Assembly: GCA_030867875.1 (NCBI GenBank)
Contig: JAOWCC010001368.1
Span: forward strand, 1,922,001 to 1,986,000
Length of the DNA stretch: 64,000 nt
From: Actinernus sp. WN-2022
Taxonomy: Eukaryota; Cnidaria; Anthozoa; Actiniaria; Actinernidae
Reading direction: 5' to 3'
This document shows, one piece after another, positions 31,933 through 45,100 of this stretch (position 1 is the stretch's first letter; every line of letters starts with the position of its first letter). The notes below the pieces were generated by a model, which ran no database searches, was not told the origin of the DNA, and saw only the letters and a list, made by a program, of their open reading frames with translations. The position numbers and the translations under genes are program-made.

Positions 31933-32950
31933 CATATCGCCAAACATAGAATATCACTGGAGTTGATGGCGTGAATTCTCATGCATTGGACCCATTCCCA
32001 TTGTCCTACGAATTGTGCCCGCACAACCTTTTTTTTCTGGCGAATGAAACGTGCACACAAACCGGCATTACTACTGAGAACTTACCGAGACAAGAAGATG
32101 ATAAAGCTGACATGATCCACTCAGTTCTGCGGTTGCACAAATTAAACCTCAGAACGAAATGGCAAAGTCATGGTGATCCAACTAACCAGAGCAATTAACG
32201 AGAAATATTTAGGTCCCCAGTACTGGTGTTATTGATCAACGCATGGCTTAGCCTGTTGAATAAAATTAACCAGAATTAGATAAGGCTTTATTGAACGGAT
32301 TGTTTCCACATGTCGAGGCTAGTATTTTGTCTGATATGATGATGAAGATGATGATGATAACGATAACATGATACCTAAACCACTGGCTTTCTACATTCTA
32401 TATATTTGTTATCAGAGCAGCTTTTCACCGGTGCTCTAGATTCATTTGAGGCGCCGTCTGTTCTTGAGGCTTGCGCTTCTCAGAATTCATGATAGTGAAC
32501 AGATGATAAAGTGGACAAGTACACGAAAAATATCCTTAAATTGTATCCCATATCATCAAAGCCATAAAGATTTTAATTACATTTACAATAATTAAGTAAA
32601 AACATTGCAGCCTGTGTAGTGAAATACTAAGGGTGCGTTCGTTTGGAATATTCCGCAATAAGAATATTCTAGTTATTCTGCCTCCAGGAGCAGAATACAC
32701 AAACGAATATTCGAGGATAGATCCCAAACGAAAGGTAATGAGTCGTTGTCCTTGGGATTTTATTAAACAGTCAAAAGATGGAGAATTAATTATGATAGCC
32801 CTGGAGAGATTGATGCTTCCATCACTGAGAGTCTACGACGAAATCTTTTCAGTCTGGTATATCGATTGATTGAAATCCCTTCTGAGTTATTTACGAGTTT
32901 TAATCAACCTTCAGTAATTTTGCCGGGACAAGTTTACATCTGTTCGTAAT
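31933..32950. other. No gene recognised
   Basis: A GATGAT microsatellite at about 32335-32362. Complementary-looking GGAATATTCCGC, GAATATTC and CGAATATTCG strings lie at 32645-32715. Short frames only. Confidence 0.45.
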
Positions 32951-33095
32951 CTCTCGAAGATATTAATTCTCGAAGATATTAATTCTCGAAGATATTAATT
33001 CTCGAAGATATTAGCTTATTTCAGCTACTCTGTAAATTCGAGGATAAATAAAGTGTATGTATGTATGTATGTATGTATGTATGTATCTATCTATC
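32951..33095 (+). repeat. 16-bp tandem repeat followed by (TATG)n
   Basis: CTCGAAGATATTAATT is repeated about four times (32954-33015). After 35 bases a GATAAATAAAGTGTATG tail runs into a TATG microsatellite and then CTAT repeats to 33095. The AATAAA plus microsatellite arrangement looks like the 3' end of a non-LTR element. Confidence 0.8.
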
Positions 33096-33639
33096 GGCTC
33101 CTCGTCTAAAAATATCACTGAACTTCGGTCAGTTAACAAAATCCATTAAAACTGCCATTGATGCTCACAGTGTTCTCATGATAAACATGCAGAAAGGGCA
33201 AGCGTTGCGTGACTAAATTTTGTGGAGCGATCGATCCAGTAATCAGTACACCTTTATAACTCTATTTAACTTGATATATTGGTGAGGTTTCCGTCTTTAA
33301 GATGGATCATGCTCTTTCTTAACTAAATCTTTAGGGCTCTATTAGAAAACTGTAGTGAAATTAATTTCCAAAGAGCGGTTGTTTCATTGCTGTTTTGGCA
33401 GATTTTACATAATCTTACAGAACTTACAGTGTTATGTTCTCCATCTACCTACCTCAAGCTCGAGGTGAAGCAAAGATTCCAATAATCGATAACTCTACTT
33501 CTTCGTGTGGTGCTCATGTATTTAATACCTTTCCCGATCTTTCCCTCCAAGACCCAGTGTCCGCCACAAACACATTTATTTTTTGCTGATATCGCGATAC
33601 TTACTGTTTGTAAACACTGACGTCATTTATATATTTGCA
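33096..33639. other. No gene recognised
   Basis: No frame, repeat family or RNA gene that I can support. Confidence 0.45.
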
Positions 33640-33905
33640 TTTAACTAGTGGACTATTACAAATCCTGCATTCTGATTGGCTACCCTACTATAGGTCTATT
33701 TGTGATAGCCCGTGGTAGAGAAAAACCGCACGCATTTTCACGAAATAATAACATTTTAACTTCAATTTGTTTCTTTCTATTATTTTCTACTGTCCTACTA
33801 GTTAGTTTATACTAAAACAATTAGACCTCTCGCACTCATGGGCTACGATTTAAATAGCCCATTCGGGCTGCGGGTCTAATTGTTAAATATAATGTGGTTG
33901 GCAAA
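33640..33905. mobile_element. Probable MITE-like repeat
   Basis: Contains ATCCTGCATTCTGATTGGCT, GTGATAGCCCGTGG, and a hairpin where AACAATTAGACC pairs with GGTCTAATTGTT around a GGGCTACGATTTAAATAGCC centre. It resembles a coral repeat I recall. Ends are not defined. Confidence 0.45.
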
Positions 33906-34470
33906 ATAAAACACGCGTGTTTGTATGACTTGTATGGCATCTAGCGATTTGGGCCTCACAAAATACATCTAAAGTCTCAATTCTGCTTCCAAATCTTAAT
34001 TCTTTTATAAGACTTATAAGTTAAGAGCATATAAGCTTCGATGAAAGGTCTTGCTTGCCTGTGACATCAGCTGCAGTTTTACAAGCAACTGACTGCGTTC
34101 ACGCTTCGTTTCTGCCAACCACAGTATGCAACAAATGTGGCGTGACTGGCCCGTGTGACGTCACAGTAAGTATCGCTATTGTCACAGCGCGTGACCACAG
34201 GGACTTTTCCCTTTCATTGTTTAGTTGTTTGACAAACAATTCGTTGGAAAGCGTCTATTGACATTAGACCATGGTAATTAATAGAAAAACACAGAAGGTC
34301 GCGAAGAAAATTGTTCGCATATACAATTTCCGTCTGCGTTATCTTATCTAAAGGAAGAATAAATATTTCATTGTCACTGAAAGAGCCACTGAACCATAAA
34401 CAACTGAAAAACTGTTTGGAAGAACGAGGAATAGCTGAAGAAACACAGACATTTGTTTTTATAAGCCTGG
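33906..34470. other. No gene recognised
   Basis: Short frames only. Nothing supported. Confidence 0.45.
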
Positions 34471-34596
34471 TTCATTAGCCTTAAAAATTGGCTTTTCTTG
34501 TTTTTCCGTGTTTTTCAGATAGAACTGAACCTTTCTCCACAACAAAAAAACGATACGAGAAAAACACGGAAAAAACAAATGAAAGGCTAATATGAA
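34471..34596. mobile_element. Foldback element, 126 bp
   Basis: TTCATTAGCC with TTGTTTTTCCGTGTTTTT on the left mirrors AAAAACACGGAAAAAACAAA with GGCTAATATGAA on the right, around a short loop. Confidence 0.68.
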
Positions 34597-35116
34597 GGTG
34601 AAGCTGGCCCTAAATTAGAGTATACAAAATGGACTTGAAATTGATACTGCTACACACGGAATGTTTCCTTCAACCGACTCCAGACAACTCACTTGGGCTA
34701 AATTTTGCGCTACAAACAAATACAAAATCACACATTTTAAATTTCTGGAACTTGACCAGAGGATTTCTTGATTAACACAAACTACGGTAGTGCATCTAGA
34801 ATAGAAATATCAGTCTCACCTGTTGGATTTAACGCTTTAGTTGGAGTTTTAATGGATCACCTGATGTCGTAAGCAGCTCTGAGCTGATCCTAAAAGTAAA
34901 ATAAAAACCTTCTAACCTCAGCGCCGTTATAAGTAAAGTTAAATAAAGCAAAACATTGAAAAATCTTTAACTATTTCGTGGAAATAAATGTTGATGTACC
35001 ATGGTAGCCATGACAACAAACTGGTAAGTGACGTGTCGGAGTCTGATTGGTAGCAGTAAACGTCATTACACAACCATGCTCTTTCTAGCAGTTCGAGTAC
35101 ACTGAGTATCCAAGGT

Positions 35117-35458
35117 AATAGACCCTTCCACGTTTTTTTTTTAAACTTTTGATATATACGTATAACAGAAAAACCGTCGATACTGCTGAAAAGAACACCT
35201 CGAAGTTAGTCAAAATCCCAAATCTTGAATAGGAGCAAAGTTATAGGCCCTCAAACTCGGAAAATTTTACAGACGTTTGTATGGAAATTTCGACTTGCCT
35301 CCAATCAGCATTTCCATACAAACGTCTGTAAAAATGTCCGAGTTTGATTCTCAAATTTGGGATTTTGACTAACTTCGAGGTGCTTTTTTCAGCAGTATCG
35401 ACGGTTTTGCTGTTATACGTAAATATAAAAATGTCAAAAAACCATAGAAGGGTCTATT
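35117..35458. mobile_element. Foldback insertion in copy B, 342 bp
   Basis: Ends AATAGACCCTTC and GAAGGGTCTATT. The arms continue with AACCGTCGATACTGCTGAAA against its complement, and AAACGTCTGTA on both sides of the central loop. It is absent from the corresponding place in copy A (about 8930), which supports insertion. Confidence 0.78.
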
Positions 35459-35594
35459 CCAAAAAAATATATACCGCTATACCGCTACCCTCCAGGGTAC
35501 TATACCGTCTAAAAGAAAACAACAATTGAATGAAACATTCGCAGCCTTCATAAAAAACCTTGACAATTACCCGACAAAAAAGCTGATGTTTGAC

Positions 35595-35700
35595 CAGCCT
35601 GAATTTCAGCCGTCTCCTCTGGTTCGTTCAGTCACGAACGGCAGAGGAGACGGCTCTCTCGGGAGGAACGAACCAGAGGAGACGGCTGAAATTCAGGCTA
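35595..35700. mobile_element. Palindromic MITE, 106 bp, 9-bp TSD
   Basis: Arms AGCCTGAATTTCAGCCGTCT and onward mirror each other around a GTTCAGTCACGAAC-like loop region. Flanks ATGTTTGAC (35586-35594) and ATGTTTGCC (35701-35709) are a 9-bp duplication with one difference. Copy A at about 9035 shows the uninterrupted site. A 9-bp duplication suggests a Mutator-like mobiliser. Half-arms of the family occur at 30760-30791 and 62369-62399. Confidence 0.85.
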
Positions 35701-36142
35701 ATGTTTGCCATCAAATGTTGTAACATATGATCGATGATGTCCTGCGTGCATGCTGACCAACATGACTGACTTAAAGATGAACTAGTATAGAAGCAATATT
35801 AAAAACTCCTGGAATAACTGAACATAGCGACAGAGGAACCACCACTGAACAACGATAAGAACCAGCAAACCGAAAATGTGCTTACTGCGCACTTTTAAAA
35901 AAGACTGTCGGCGCTCATAATCAGTCACTCGCGACTGTCACGTCACACGCGGACTGATGTAGATGACAACTGTGTTGTCAGTGACGATTAATAAAGAATA
36001 GCGCAAACCTACCGTGTGCTCGTTATTTGTTCAACTATATATTCAGTTCGGGATATGAGATGATACTGGTGCTCGAGACTCAAGTGTCCTGTTGTTGCCG
36101 ATATGAAAGTGAAACCAAATTGTATAATTGTATAATTGTATA

Positions 36143-36198
36143 TAGCCTGCGTCGCATCCGAACTGAACCGGGGTTCAGTTCGGATGCGACGCAGGCTA
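36143..36198. mobile_element. 56-bp near-perfect hairpin with 9-bp TSD
   Basis: TAGCCTGCGTCGCATCCGAA and onward is followed at once by its complement, ending CGACGCAGGCTA, with almost no loop. AATTGTATA is duplicated on both sides (36134-36142 and 36199-36207), and the left copy has expanded to about three tandem units. Copy A at about 9313 lacks it. A half-arm is at 36891-36918. Confidence 0.88.
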
Positions 36199-36720
36199 AA
36201 TTGTATAGAGATATCAGATGACATAGATCTGCCGGTGCGGAATGACCTATAAGATTCTATCCAATAGCAATCTTTGGGCTTGTGAGAATCTACCACATAG
36301 TAGACATTTTATCACGAATTGATCCAAATACTTCGCATTTATAAAGATATTGTCTCCTGGAACAGTTAACTATTCAGCTTCAGTCAAGAATAGAAAGTAT
36401 TCTGATTATGACAACATATTATTTCAATCCATTCTGCTCTGGTTGAACAAGTTTCACTTTGTTTCGAAAGCAAAATAACCCCATGTGAGGAATTGTGTTT
36501 TCTTTCTTGAAACCCTTCCAAAAGTAACGAGAAATCAGCCGGTATAAGTAAATATAAATTTAAACGACAGAGAAAGAATAACAGTAACAGGACAAAATGT
36601 TATCTTGGTGGCCCCGCAAGTCAACAATACGATTCGTGATGAAAGTGCTAACGTTTTCACTTTCCATATGTCTAGGCCATTCTTCATATGTTCCCTGGAC
36701 TTAACTTAACTACAGACATA

Positions 36721-39587
36721 CATATTATATGCATACATATTATATATATACTCACGCGAGGTGATCACTGCTTCGTTCACCTCCGGAGTAGCCAATAAGA
36801 GCGCGCGAAAAGCACTATTCACCTGTGTGGTGTATACTAAATTCACATATCCTTTAACGAGATGACAAAAACTCATATGTAAACCAATGGTAGCCTGCGT
36901 TACATCCGAACTAAACCCAGTTAATTAGGTTTAATGGGTGAAAATCAACCCTCGACCCAAGGCTCTTCCAATCGGAAGGCACTGCGTATAGGAGACAGGG
37001 GCACCCATCGGCCACTTTCGGCTAAATATCTGTTCGCGATCGGATGAAAAAGGTTGTCTATACTTTTCTGTAATTGGAAAACGTAGGCTAAAATTTTCAG
37101 AATTTTCTTAAATTTGCGAGTAGAGATATTTTGGGCTACAATTTTCGGAACATCGGCGGAGAGAATGGAGACTGGGAATCACGAATACTGTAATTAAAAT
37201 AACTAGTTACTGTAGTCCATATGATTCGCCAGATTAGTTTAGTTACGTCATAATAGCGTTATTCAGCTTACGGTCCTTTGTGCTCAAACAAACATCAGAA
37301 GAAATAAAGCTTAGTTTCCTCTACTAGTATGGTCGGTCTCAGTCAAAACTCCCGGCTGAAATTCGACTGAAACGAATGCTCGAAAACAAACCCACCCACA
37401 TGCCACACGAGCCTGAATAGCAGGCTATTTACCACATATATGTCAATATGAAGACTGCAGGGCTCATTGTTCAGAAGGTTGTACGATGTTATTTATCATA
37501 TAGCCGACCGATCAGCCTTCAGTCTTTTTAGTATTTCAATCCTTCTGCTGATCCTGTCAACACTTCTGTTTGTAACAGTGGTCCTTGCAGCCTACCACTG
37601 TCACTCTAGAAACCCAGACTAGTATACACGTGGAATATGCTAATAGCTGACAGTCACCGACTGTTTTCAGAATTATTAGCATCTCTAAAAAACACAGACA
37701 GTCTGGAAACAAAATCCAAAGAAGATTAGAAGCTTTAGAAGGATCTTTGGTATAGTCAATCAAATCCATAAAGTTTTAGATTTAAGACCGCTGCCAATAC
37801 TAAACGAAAATGAAAGCGAAAATGCAGTCATGCGAAACAAGAAGTGAACCACCTGTCGAGGGGGGAAACTGTGTTTTCTCACATTACTTTTCTCAGAAAT
37901 AGGAATAAAAAATATTTTATTGCATAAACTGAAGGTGGCTTGAAGACTTACTAAGTCCGCACTTATGCGCAACACGTGTGGCTCGTGCGATCGAAAGCGA
38001 CCGAAAGGCTGAGCACGCTTTCGTAACTTCGATGCTCAGGGTTTGTACCCCTCTACCACCGCTTTAATGTCACATACGGCGTCTAGGAAAGAAATACAAG
38101 AACACTTCCATTTAGTCGTGAATAATGAATGATCTCATCGCACTCTGATCACGAGTCTGTCATTATTATTTGGTAAAGTCGAATTAGAAAGTCGAGTCGA
38201 ATTATTTGGTAAAGGCTCTGTTTGCACTCAGTTAATCATTCGGTTAGATGCAGATTAAAGGTCTTAACGATGTCTAAGATTTGGTGCAGTCTTTTACTTG
38301 TAATATGTAAACTTCACATGACCACGAGGAGACTTTTTGTCACCCCGCGTGGCCGGCCGACTGATGCAATCGCATCAACTGCAACGTTAACGCGACAAAA
38401 ATATGATCAACCTACATGATCAATTTTTACCAACAGTACTATCGCTAAAGCGAAAGGTGTTCCACTGCTAAATTGTATCTTAGTAAGTTACTTCTTTGTA
38501 TGTTATAAGGCGAAATTGTATGAATTTTATAAATCTTCCGTCACTTCCTTGATTGCCTGGACTTTTGACTACTATACCTTGCGAGTCGTGTTCACTAGTC
38601 CAGGAAGTACACTGTATGGTCGTTGTGCCAAACTGTGGTCGTACCAAATCGAGTTCTCGATGTGTAATATTGCTTTCACAGTAATGCATTAAGATCACCA
38701 CTCACTCGAATTCTTAGTTCTTCAGTACGAAAGTTATCTCGTTCTTGTAGATACGCTTCATGAAGTAACAGTAAAAACCGTGCAGTACACGCTCGGGAAT
38801 TCCCCCAGTATAGCTGACACGTTTTCGCTGTGCGATTGGACTAAGCCAGTTTGGTCGAGGAAGGACTGGAACCAAGCAGATCTGAGTTCAAATATCTTTC
38901 AATGAAACTTCCGACACTGCCGGCTGTTTTTCATCCTCGCGATAGGCGAGCGAAGCAAGCGCTAACCCAAATCGCAAAAAAGGCGGGAGGAGGACTTTGA
39001 GAAAGTCTAAGGACTGTCCTGCCTCTCAAACAAGAGCAACAATCTCAGACAAAATCGTTACGACACTTAGCCTGGTATTGGCACATTGTAAAGAAGGAGG
39101 AGGAAACCGTTCTCTCATGAAAGGTGGCCCAAGCATTTTTGTCGATTGCCCGGTAAGTGTCAGAGGCTTCAGTTTAAAACAGCAAGTAGGAGATTACTAG
39201 ACGAGTTTAATATCTGCTAAATGTCTTGCATATTTGAAATCATAGCTGTACTAGGATCAAATTAGACTATGCGCCTGTCACTTTACTGATATAGTAGTGT
39301 GCGTATGCGTGTCAATTAAGATAGTGATTGCCATACCAGACAAGTGTCCGTTATAGGATATATATAACTGGATCCCAATCCCGAGGAAAGCCGATGTCCT
39401 GGAACAGCCAGGATCCAAGAGAACTTTCAAAAAGCACCTATATAACTGTATATGTAATTACTTATACGTGTTTGTGCAAACGTGCGGGCTGCATTGCATA
39501 GATGGGCCGGTTCATTTCAAAGCATGCAAGGGATTGAGGAAGGAAAAGAAAAATATGACCAGGCTAGGACTGTATACGAGAACTATA
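36721..39587. other. Non-coding stretch
   Basis: No gene recognised on either strand. A half-arm of the TAGCCTGCGT palindromic family is at 36891-36918. No long frame, splice structure or tRNA I can support. Confidence 0.5.
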
Positions 39588-39869
39588 AAACCATAATTAA
39601 TAGAGTGGAATGATTTGGAAACCCGGCAAACTTCAAAGGGGCTAACAAATGCGCTGCGATATATGTTGGAAGGGGGTAAGACAAAAGATTGTGCACGGTC
39701 ATAGTTCATTAGCGTCCCCTGAACCCACACGTTTCTATTGGCTGCTTGATTAACACATTGGAGTTTCTATTGTGTTTTGTGCACGGTTGAAAAAAGCGAA
39801 TAAAGATATATAACAAAGAAGATCGCTGGGTTTCATAACCATTCCACTCTAATAACTATGATAAAACCA
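39588..39869. mobile_element. Foldback/MITE candidate, 282 bp
   Basis: ACCATAATTAATAGAGTGGA with ATGATTTGGAAACC at the left is mirrored by GGTTTCATAACCATTCCACT with CTAATAACTATGAT at the right. Arms of about 38 bases are imperfect. The interior is unrelated unique sequence. Confidence 0.6.
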
Positions 39870-40730
39870 AGCAGACTATTAATTGTTTTGGCAATCGAGG
39901 TATTAACTTCATTGGAGTAGCCCCTTCCGCAGTAATCTCTCTGTATTTTAATTCGGGTCAGTTTTCGGGTTATGGGTTTTCTGTGTATAAAACGTTCGAC
40001 CGGGAAGGACGTTTACCACAGGAAACCCACGCCGAGCTGAGAAAAACCCGAGACAAAATAGGTCTTTTGCAGGAAACAATCACGTGCTGATATAATATTT
40101 CGTTAACGAATGAATTGAGCTCGTGATCTCCATGGGAAAAGCATTGCCATGGATGCTGCGGGCAAGCTATCTTTAAAAATGCTGTTTTAGCGGCATTCAC
40201 AAACAGGTTTTACTAATAACACTACCGAGTGCCTTTAAATATATGGATTAAGATTGTTTTGCATCCAGTACAACCACGTGATTGTATTCCTGAAAAAGGA
40301 CCATTGCTTTGTATAAACGTGTTACGTAAACCACAGGAGGCCCACGCCGAGCCGAGAAAAACGTGTTACGTAAACCACTAAATATCAAGGTACGTGGCAT
40401 GAAGGACAGTTCGTTTCTGGAAACACTTTATGGCTAGACATGTGCAAATTGTAAATCCGTTCAGTCGAGGAAACAAGCTGGAGATTCCTCACATCCATTA
40501 ACCTTATTCATAAAGTCATCAAAGCGAGGCTAGTTGTGCCAGTTTGTCATAGTACTAGTAAGAGTTAAATATTCAGTCAATGGCAGAAAATAACGTTCAT
40601 TTCCTTATGACACACAAGAACACAACAGTGCGGTACGACATTTCTCACAGACTCCAATTTTGCGATCTTTGGGACAACTAGCCTCGCTCTGATACCATTA
40701 GTTACCAGTCTTCTTACCGCGCGGAGGTGA
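39870..40730. other. No gene recognised
   Basis: CCCACGCCGAGC, then GAGAAAAAC occurs twice (about 40027 and 40341). Otherwise nothing supported. Confidence 0.45.
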
Positions 40731-40824
40731 GATAATAATAATAATAACTTTAATCTTTATACCAACAACGGTACATTAGAATTACGGTAATAACAGTACA
40801 ACTGTATAAACACTAAATACAAAA

Positions 40825-41908
40825 CTAAGAAGTATTACAAGCATTGAACAAGATAATGATATCATAGCAATATTTGGCTGAAAACTTCATTATTGAATCG
40901 TCCTTCATTGACATTATATATAAAAACAAAGCCCGCTTACTAAAATAACGAAATGAACTGTTTACATCCAACAGGTTATTAATGAAATCTTCCCTAAAAG
41001 TTATAAAATTCCTGTTATTACAAGTCATTAAATAGTGAAATTCGTCTCCTACTTCACCCAAATCGCACATTGTACAAACACGTGCTTCATGTGGAATTTT
41101 CATTTCTATGTCGGCCAGACTCAACAGGCAATTTGTGCGCAGAAACTTTGATTGTATACACTGGTTTGCGGCTTTCCCTACGAGGGTATCACTATAAAAA
41201 GGGTCCTTCGTGCGTAACCAAAACTTCACCACTAATACGGAAATCTGTACAATCATAGGTACTCTGCCTAAATCCGCAGACTGCTAAATTAGCAGCTTTA
41301 GAATGAACACCTAAAACACGCTTGCAAAATTTCAAATGAAGCCTCTCTAAATCATTAACAACATTAAGAAGTTTCTGTTTAAAAAGATCAAAACTGGATA
41401 TTTTCCCCAACATATATATACTCCCCAAATTTCACAGCCATACAACAACACTGGAGCTACAACCGAGGAGAAAAGCTTCAACAGCACTTTAACCGGAACA
41501 TTCTCAACATTAGAGAAGCTTTTAAACAGACTGTGCAGGCAAGCCCGTAGAGCTTTATTATACAAAGCCTTTTGGGCAAGTTTAAAACTACCGGCAAAAT
41601 GAAACGTTATCCCTAGATAAGTATACTCATCTACACAAACTATAACTGATCATTGCCAAAATACCATTTAGATGTCGCAAACAAACGTCTCTGGGCCTGT
41701 GTTCCAAAAACTAAAATTTTACTCGTAACTTCCACCTACGAGTATAAGAATCAAGTCTACGAAGACAATATTGCAACCCAGATTGGGATTCAGATAAAAG
41801 TACTAAGTCGTCGGCATAAAGTAAGCAATTCAACTTCGAATCACCTAACACCATTGGATCGCATGTTGCACTAAACAAATCAGGAATGTCATTTATAAAA
41901 ATATTAAA
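40825..41908 (-). pseudogene. LINE ORF2 C-terminal part
   Basis: Begins in the RT with FNIFINDIPDLF and the catalytic LLYADDLVLLSES. Frame changes occur in the thumb region (about 41710 and 41400-41200) and the TAA/TGA density is high there. It then runs to a C-terminal CTMCDLGEVGDEFHYLMTC, a Cys/His arrangement found in several LINE groups. Last stop at 40825. Not functional. Confidence 0.8.
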
Positions 41909-41913
41909 CAACG

Positions 41914-42021
41914 TGTAATGATCTGTGCTTTACTAGGTAAGTAACAAGATGGCGGACCCTGCTAAGGACCCGGATGTATACAGATAGCCCGAGTGGCCAC
42001 AGGGAGCCCAATATCATTACA
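41914..42021 (-). repeat. Gypsy 3' LTR
   Basis: 108 bases with TGTAATGATxx and xxATCATTACA inverted ends. Very short for an LTR. Contains an AAGATGGCGG string. One base differs from the 5' LTR. Confidence 0.97.
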
Positions 42022-42036
42022 TCTTCCTTTCTCTTA
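42022..42036 (-). other. Polypurine tract
   Basis: Minus-strand AAGAGAAAGGAAGA directly abuts the 3' LTR, the expected plus-strand primer for reverse transcription. Confidence 0.85.
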
Positions 42037-42110
42037 ACAAAACAATAACTCATAACGATGAAACTAACTGTGGAATGTTCATGCGGCAGTCCTGCAATAA
42101 AGTCAATAGA

Positions 42111-45100
42111 TTAATATTTAACATAGTCCTTCATCCAGGCAGGTTCCCTTCTGATACGGCTACTCCGTTGCCCTTTCGGAGGCCCCTCCTGAGCAGCTGT
42201 ACTTTCTTGCTCCTCTTCCTGGCCTTGGTCATCGGAGCTCAAGTTGTCACCCTCCTGCAGGCAACTGGGTGCCACTGGAAATAGCTGCTGTCGATTTCTG
42301 CGATAAATGTCACCTTGAGCATTCTCCACTTTATACGATCTAGGGGCAACCTCTTCTATTACTTTTGCCTTCTCCGACCACATACCCCCCTCTCTCATTC
42401 TTACTGTATCTCCGGTTTGAAGTGGAGGATGCACTACAGTTCCCCGGTTATAATACTTGCTCTGATTCTCCTGTTGGCGAGCCTTTGAATGCACCTGTTC
42501 CGATGAGCCCGAGCCTACAATACCAGAGAATCTGCTTAACCTGGTACTAACGAATCGACCCTTGAACAGTATGTCCGTTGGGGACTTCCCACATTCCATT
42601 GGTGCTGTTCTGTAGTTTAACAGGGCTAGATACGGGTCTTCCTTTGCATATATGGCCTTCTTCAGTAAACGCTTCACTGTTTTAACACCATTTTCCGCCA
42701 TCCCATTCGATTTCGGATAATAGGGGCTAGATGACTGATGGTGGAACCCATAACACCTTGAAAATTCAGCGAACTCCTGACTCGCAAACTGAGGACCGTT
42801 ATCGCTTCTGACAATTTGAGGAATACCATGGCGTGCGAAAATACTCTTCATGTGCGAAATGACTGCACTACTAGTAGTGCTGGTGAGTAGACATGTCTCT
42901 GGATAGTTGCTGCAGTAATCGTTCACTACCAAATAGTCCCTACCCTTTATAGAGAACAGGTCAGCCGCGACCATACCCCATGGGATTCCTGCTGCAGCCT
43001 CTGTGGTAGGTATGAGTGGTTCTTTTCTCTGCTGATATTGGTGTACCTGGCACGTCTCACACTTTGCTACCTTCTGCTTAATTGCTTCATTCAGTCCCGG
43101 CCAGTACACTGCCCTCCTGGCTCGTCGCTTGCACTTCTCTATTCCTAGGTGTCCTTCGTGTATGACATCTAAGATCTGTGGCCTCATGTTTTCCGGAATC
43201 ACTACTCGAGTTCCTCTCATTAGTAGCCCATCCACTACAGTCAGTTCTTCAGCAAAGTCCTGATAGGGTTTACTATTGATTCCCCTGCCATTTAGCAAGT
43301 TGGCAACAACTCTGCCTAGTATTTCGTCTGCGGCCGTCGCTTCAGCTACCTGCTTGGCCTTCCCTTCTGACAGGCTAGACTGCACTACCATTCGAACATG
43401 GAGCTCTATCTCTTCCTCCAGGTCTCCCCGGCTTTCGCTCGTGGGCAGGTAAGACCTGGAAAGTGCATCGGCTAGAACAAGCCTTTTTCCAGGCAGATAC
43501 TCCCACTGTAGATCATAGCGTTGCATTCTCATCATCATTCGCTGGATTCTAGGGGACATACTATCAAAGTCCTTCTCCGCTATAGCTATGAGAGGCTTGT
43601 GATCTGTCTCAGCAATCACTAGATGGCCATACACATAATCATGAAATCGAGACAGTCCAAACAGCATGCCAAGGGTTTCCTTCTCTATCTGAGCGTACTT
43701 TATCTCGGTTGGTGTCAAAGCCCGAGACGCATACATTACTGGCAGCCATTCGTCCCCATGTCTCTGCAACAAAACGGCACCCAAGCCGGTCTTACTGGCA
43801 TCCGTCGAGACCTTGGTCTGTTTCGACGGGTCGTAAAACTGGAGCACTGGTTCTGAGCAGAGGTATCCAGTGACGTCTGTCCATTCCCCTTCAGCCTTGC
43901 TGCTCCACTGGAAACTTGTACCATCTCTCGCAAGAGATCTCAACTCCTTAGTAGCATCAGAAACATGAGGTATGAACTTACCCAAGTAGTTCACAAGTCC
44001 TAAGGCCCGTCTCAGTCCTTCTTTATCTACCGGTTTCGGCATTTCCTTGACGGCCTTCACCTTCTCAGGAGAGGGGCGGATCCCTGACTCAGAAAGGACC
44101 TCGCCAAGATATGCAATCTCTATCTCCTGAAAGGCACACTTATCAAGATTCAATCGCATGTTTGCACCCTTAAGACGCTGTAGCACAGATTCTAATCTAC
44201 TATTGTGTTCCTCAAGGGTACTTCCCCAGACTATGATGTCATCAATAAAATTGCGCACGCCCTCAAGTCCTTCTATGACTTGGCTGACTGTCCTGTGAAA
44301 GACCTCTGGAGAGGAAGTCAAGCCCATTGGTAGGCGCTTGAAGTAAAATCTACCAAAGGGTGTACCAAATGTACAAAACTTGGCAGACTCCTCTTCAAGT
44401 TCAATCTGGAAAAATCCATTAGCGGCATCTAGCTTGCTAAAGTATTTAGCCCCTGTCATTTCCGTCTCTATTTCTTCCCGGGTGGGCAGCTGGTAATTTT
44501 CCCTCTTAACGGCCTTATTCAGATCTCTAGGATCTATGCAAATACGGAGGGACCCGGACTTCTTTCTTTCCCATACCATTTGGTTAACCCAGTCTGTGGG
44601 TTCTTCTATCTTAGAAATTATCCCTTTCTCTAAGAGTCGATCCAGCTCCTTCTTTAATTCATCCCTGATGTGAACTGGGCACCTTCTAGGTGGCTTGATT
44701 ACTGGACAGGCGTTTTCCTCCAATTTAATCTTATGCTTTACTGGGAGACAGCCAATACCTGTAAACAACTCTGGATATTTAGCTGCCACTTGTTCCTTCA
44801 CATTGTTTGTAACCTGATATACCCTGGTGACTAGCCCCACCCTCTCTGAATCAGCCGCTCCCATAATGCTGATGCCTTCCTTTGCTATCATCATATCCAC
44901 CTCTTGTTCCCTCCCCTTCCTCTCAATTTTTACAGTACAGACTCCAATTACTGGAATTGGTTCACCATTGTAGGCTTTCAGTCGGCGACTGCTAGGTTTA
45001 ACAGCGGGCTTTTGCTCGAGTCTGTCATAGTCCCGACGAGAGAGGATATTAGCCCGAGACCCTGTATCTATCAGAAACGTTATCAATGTTCCATTGGTAT

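Larger units (their letters stand above)
34905..36720 (+). repeat. Diverged duplicated segment, copy B
   Basis: Homologous to 8571-9850 in the same orientation, and longer because of three insertions (35117-35458, 35595-35700, 36143-36198). Identity is patchy but extends over more than a kilobase, including the 3' block around CCCCATGTGAGGAATTGTG and CGTGATGAAAGTGCTAACG. Confidence 0.85.
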
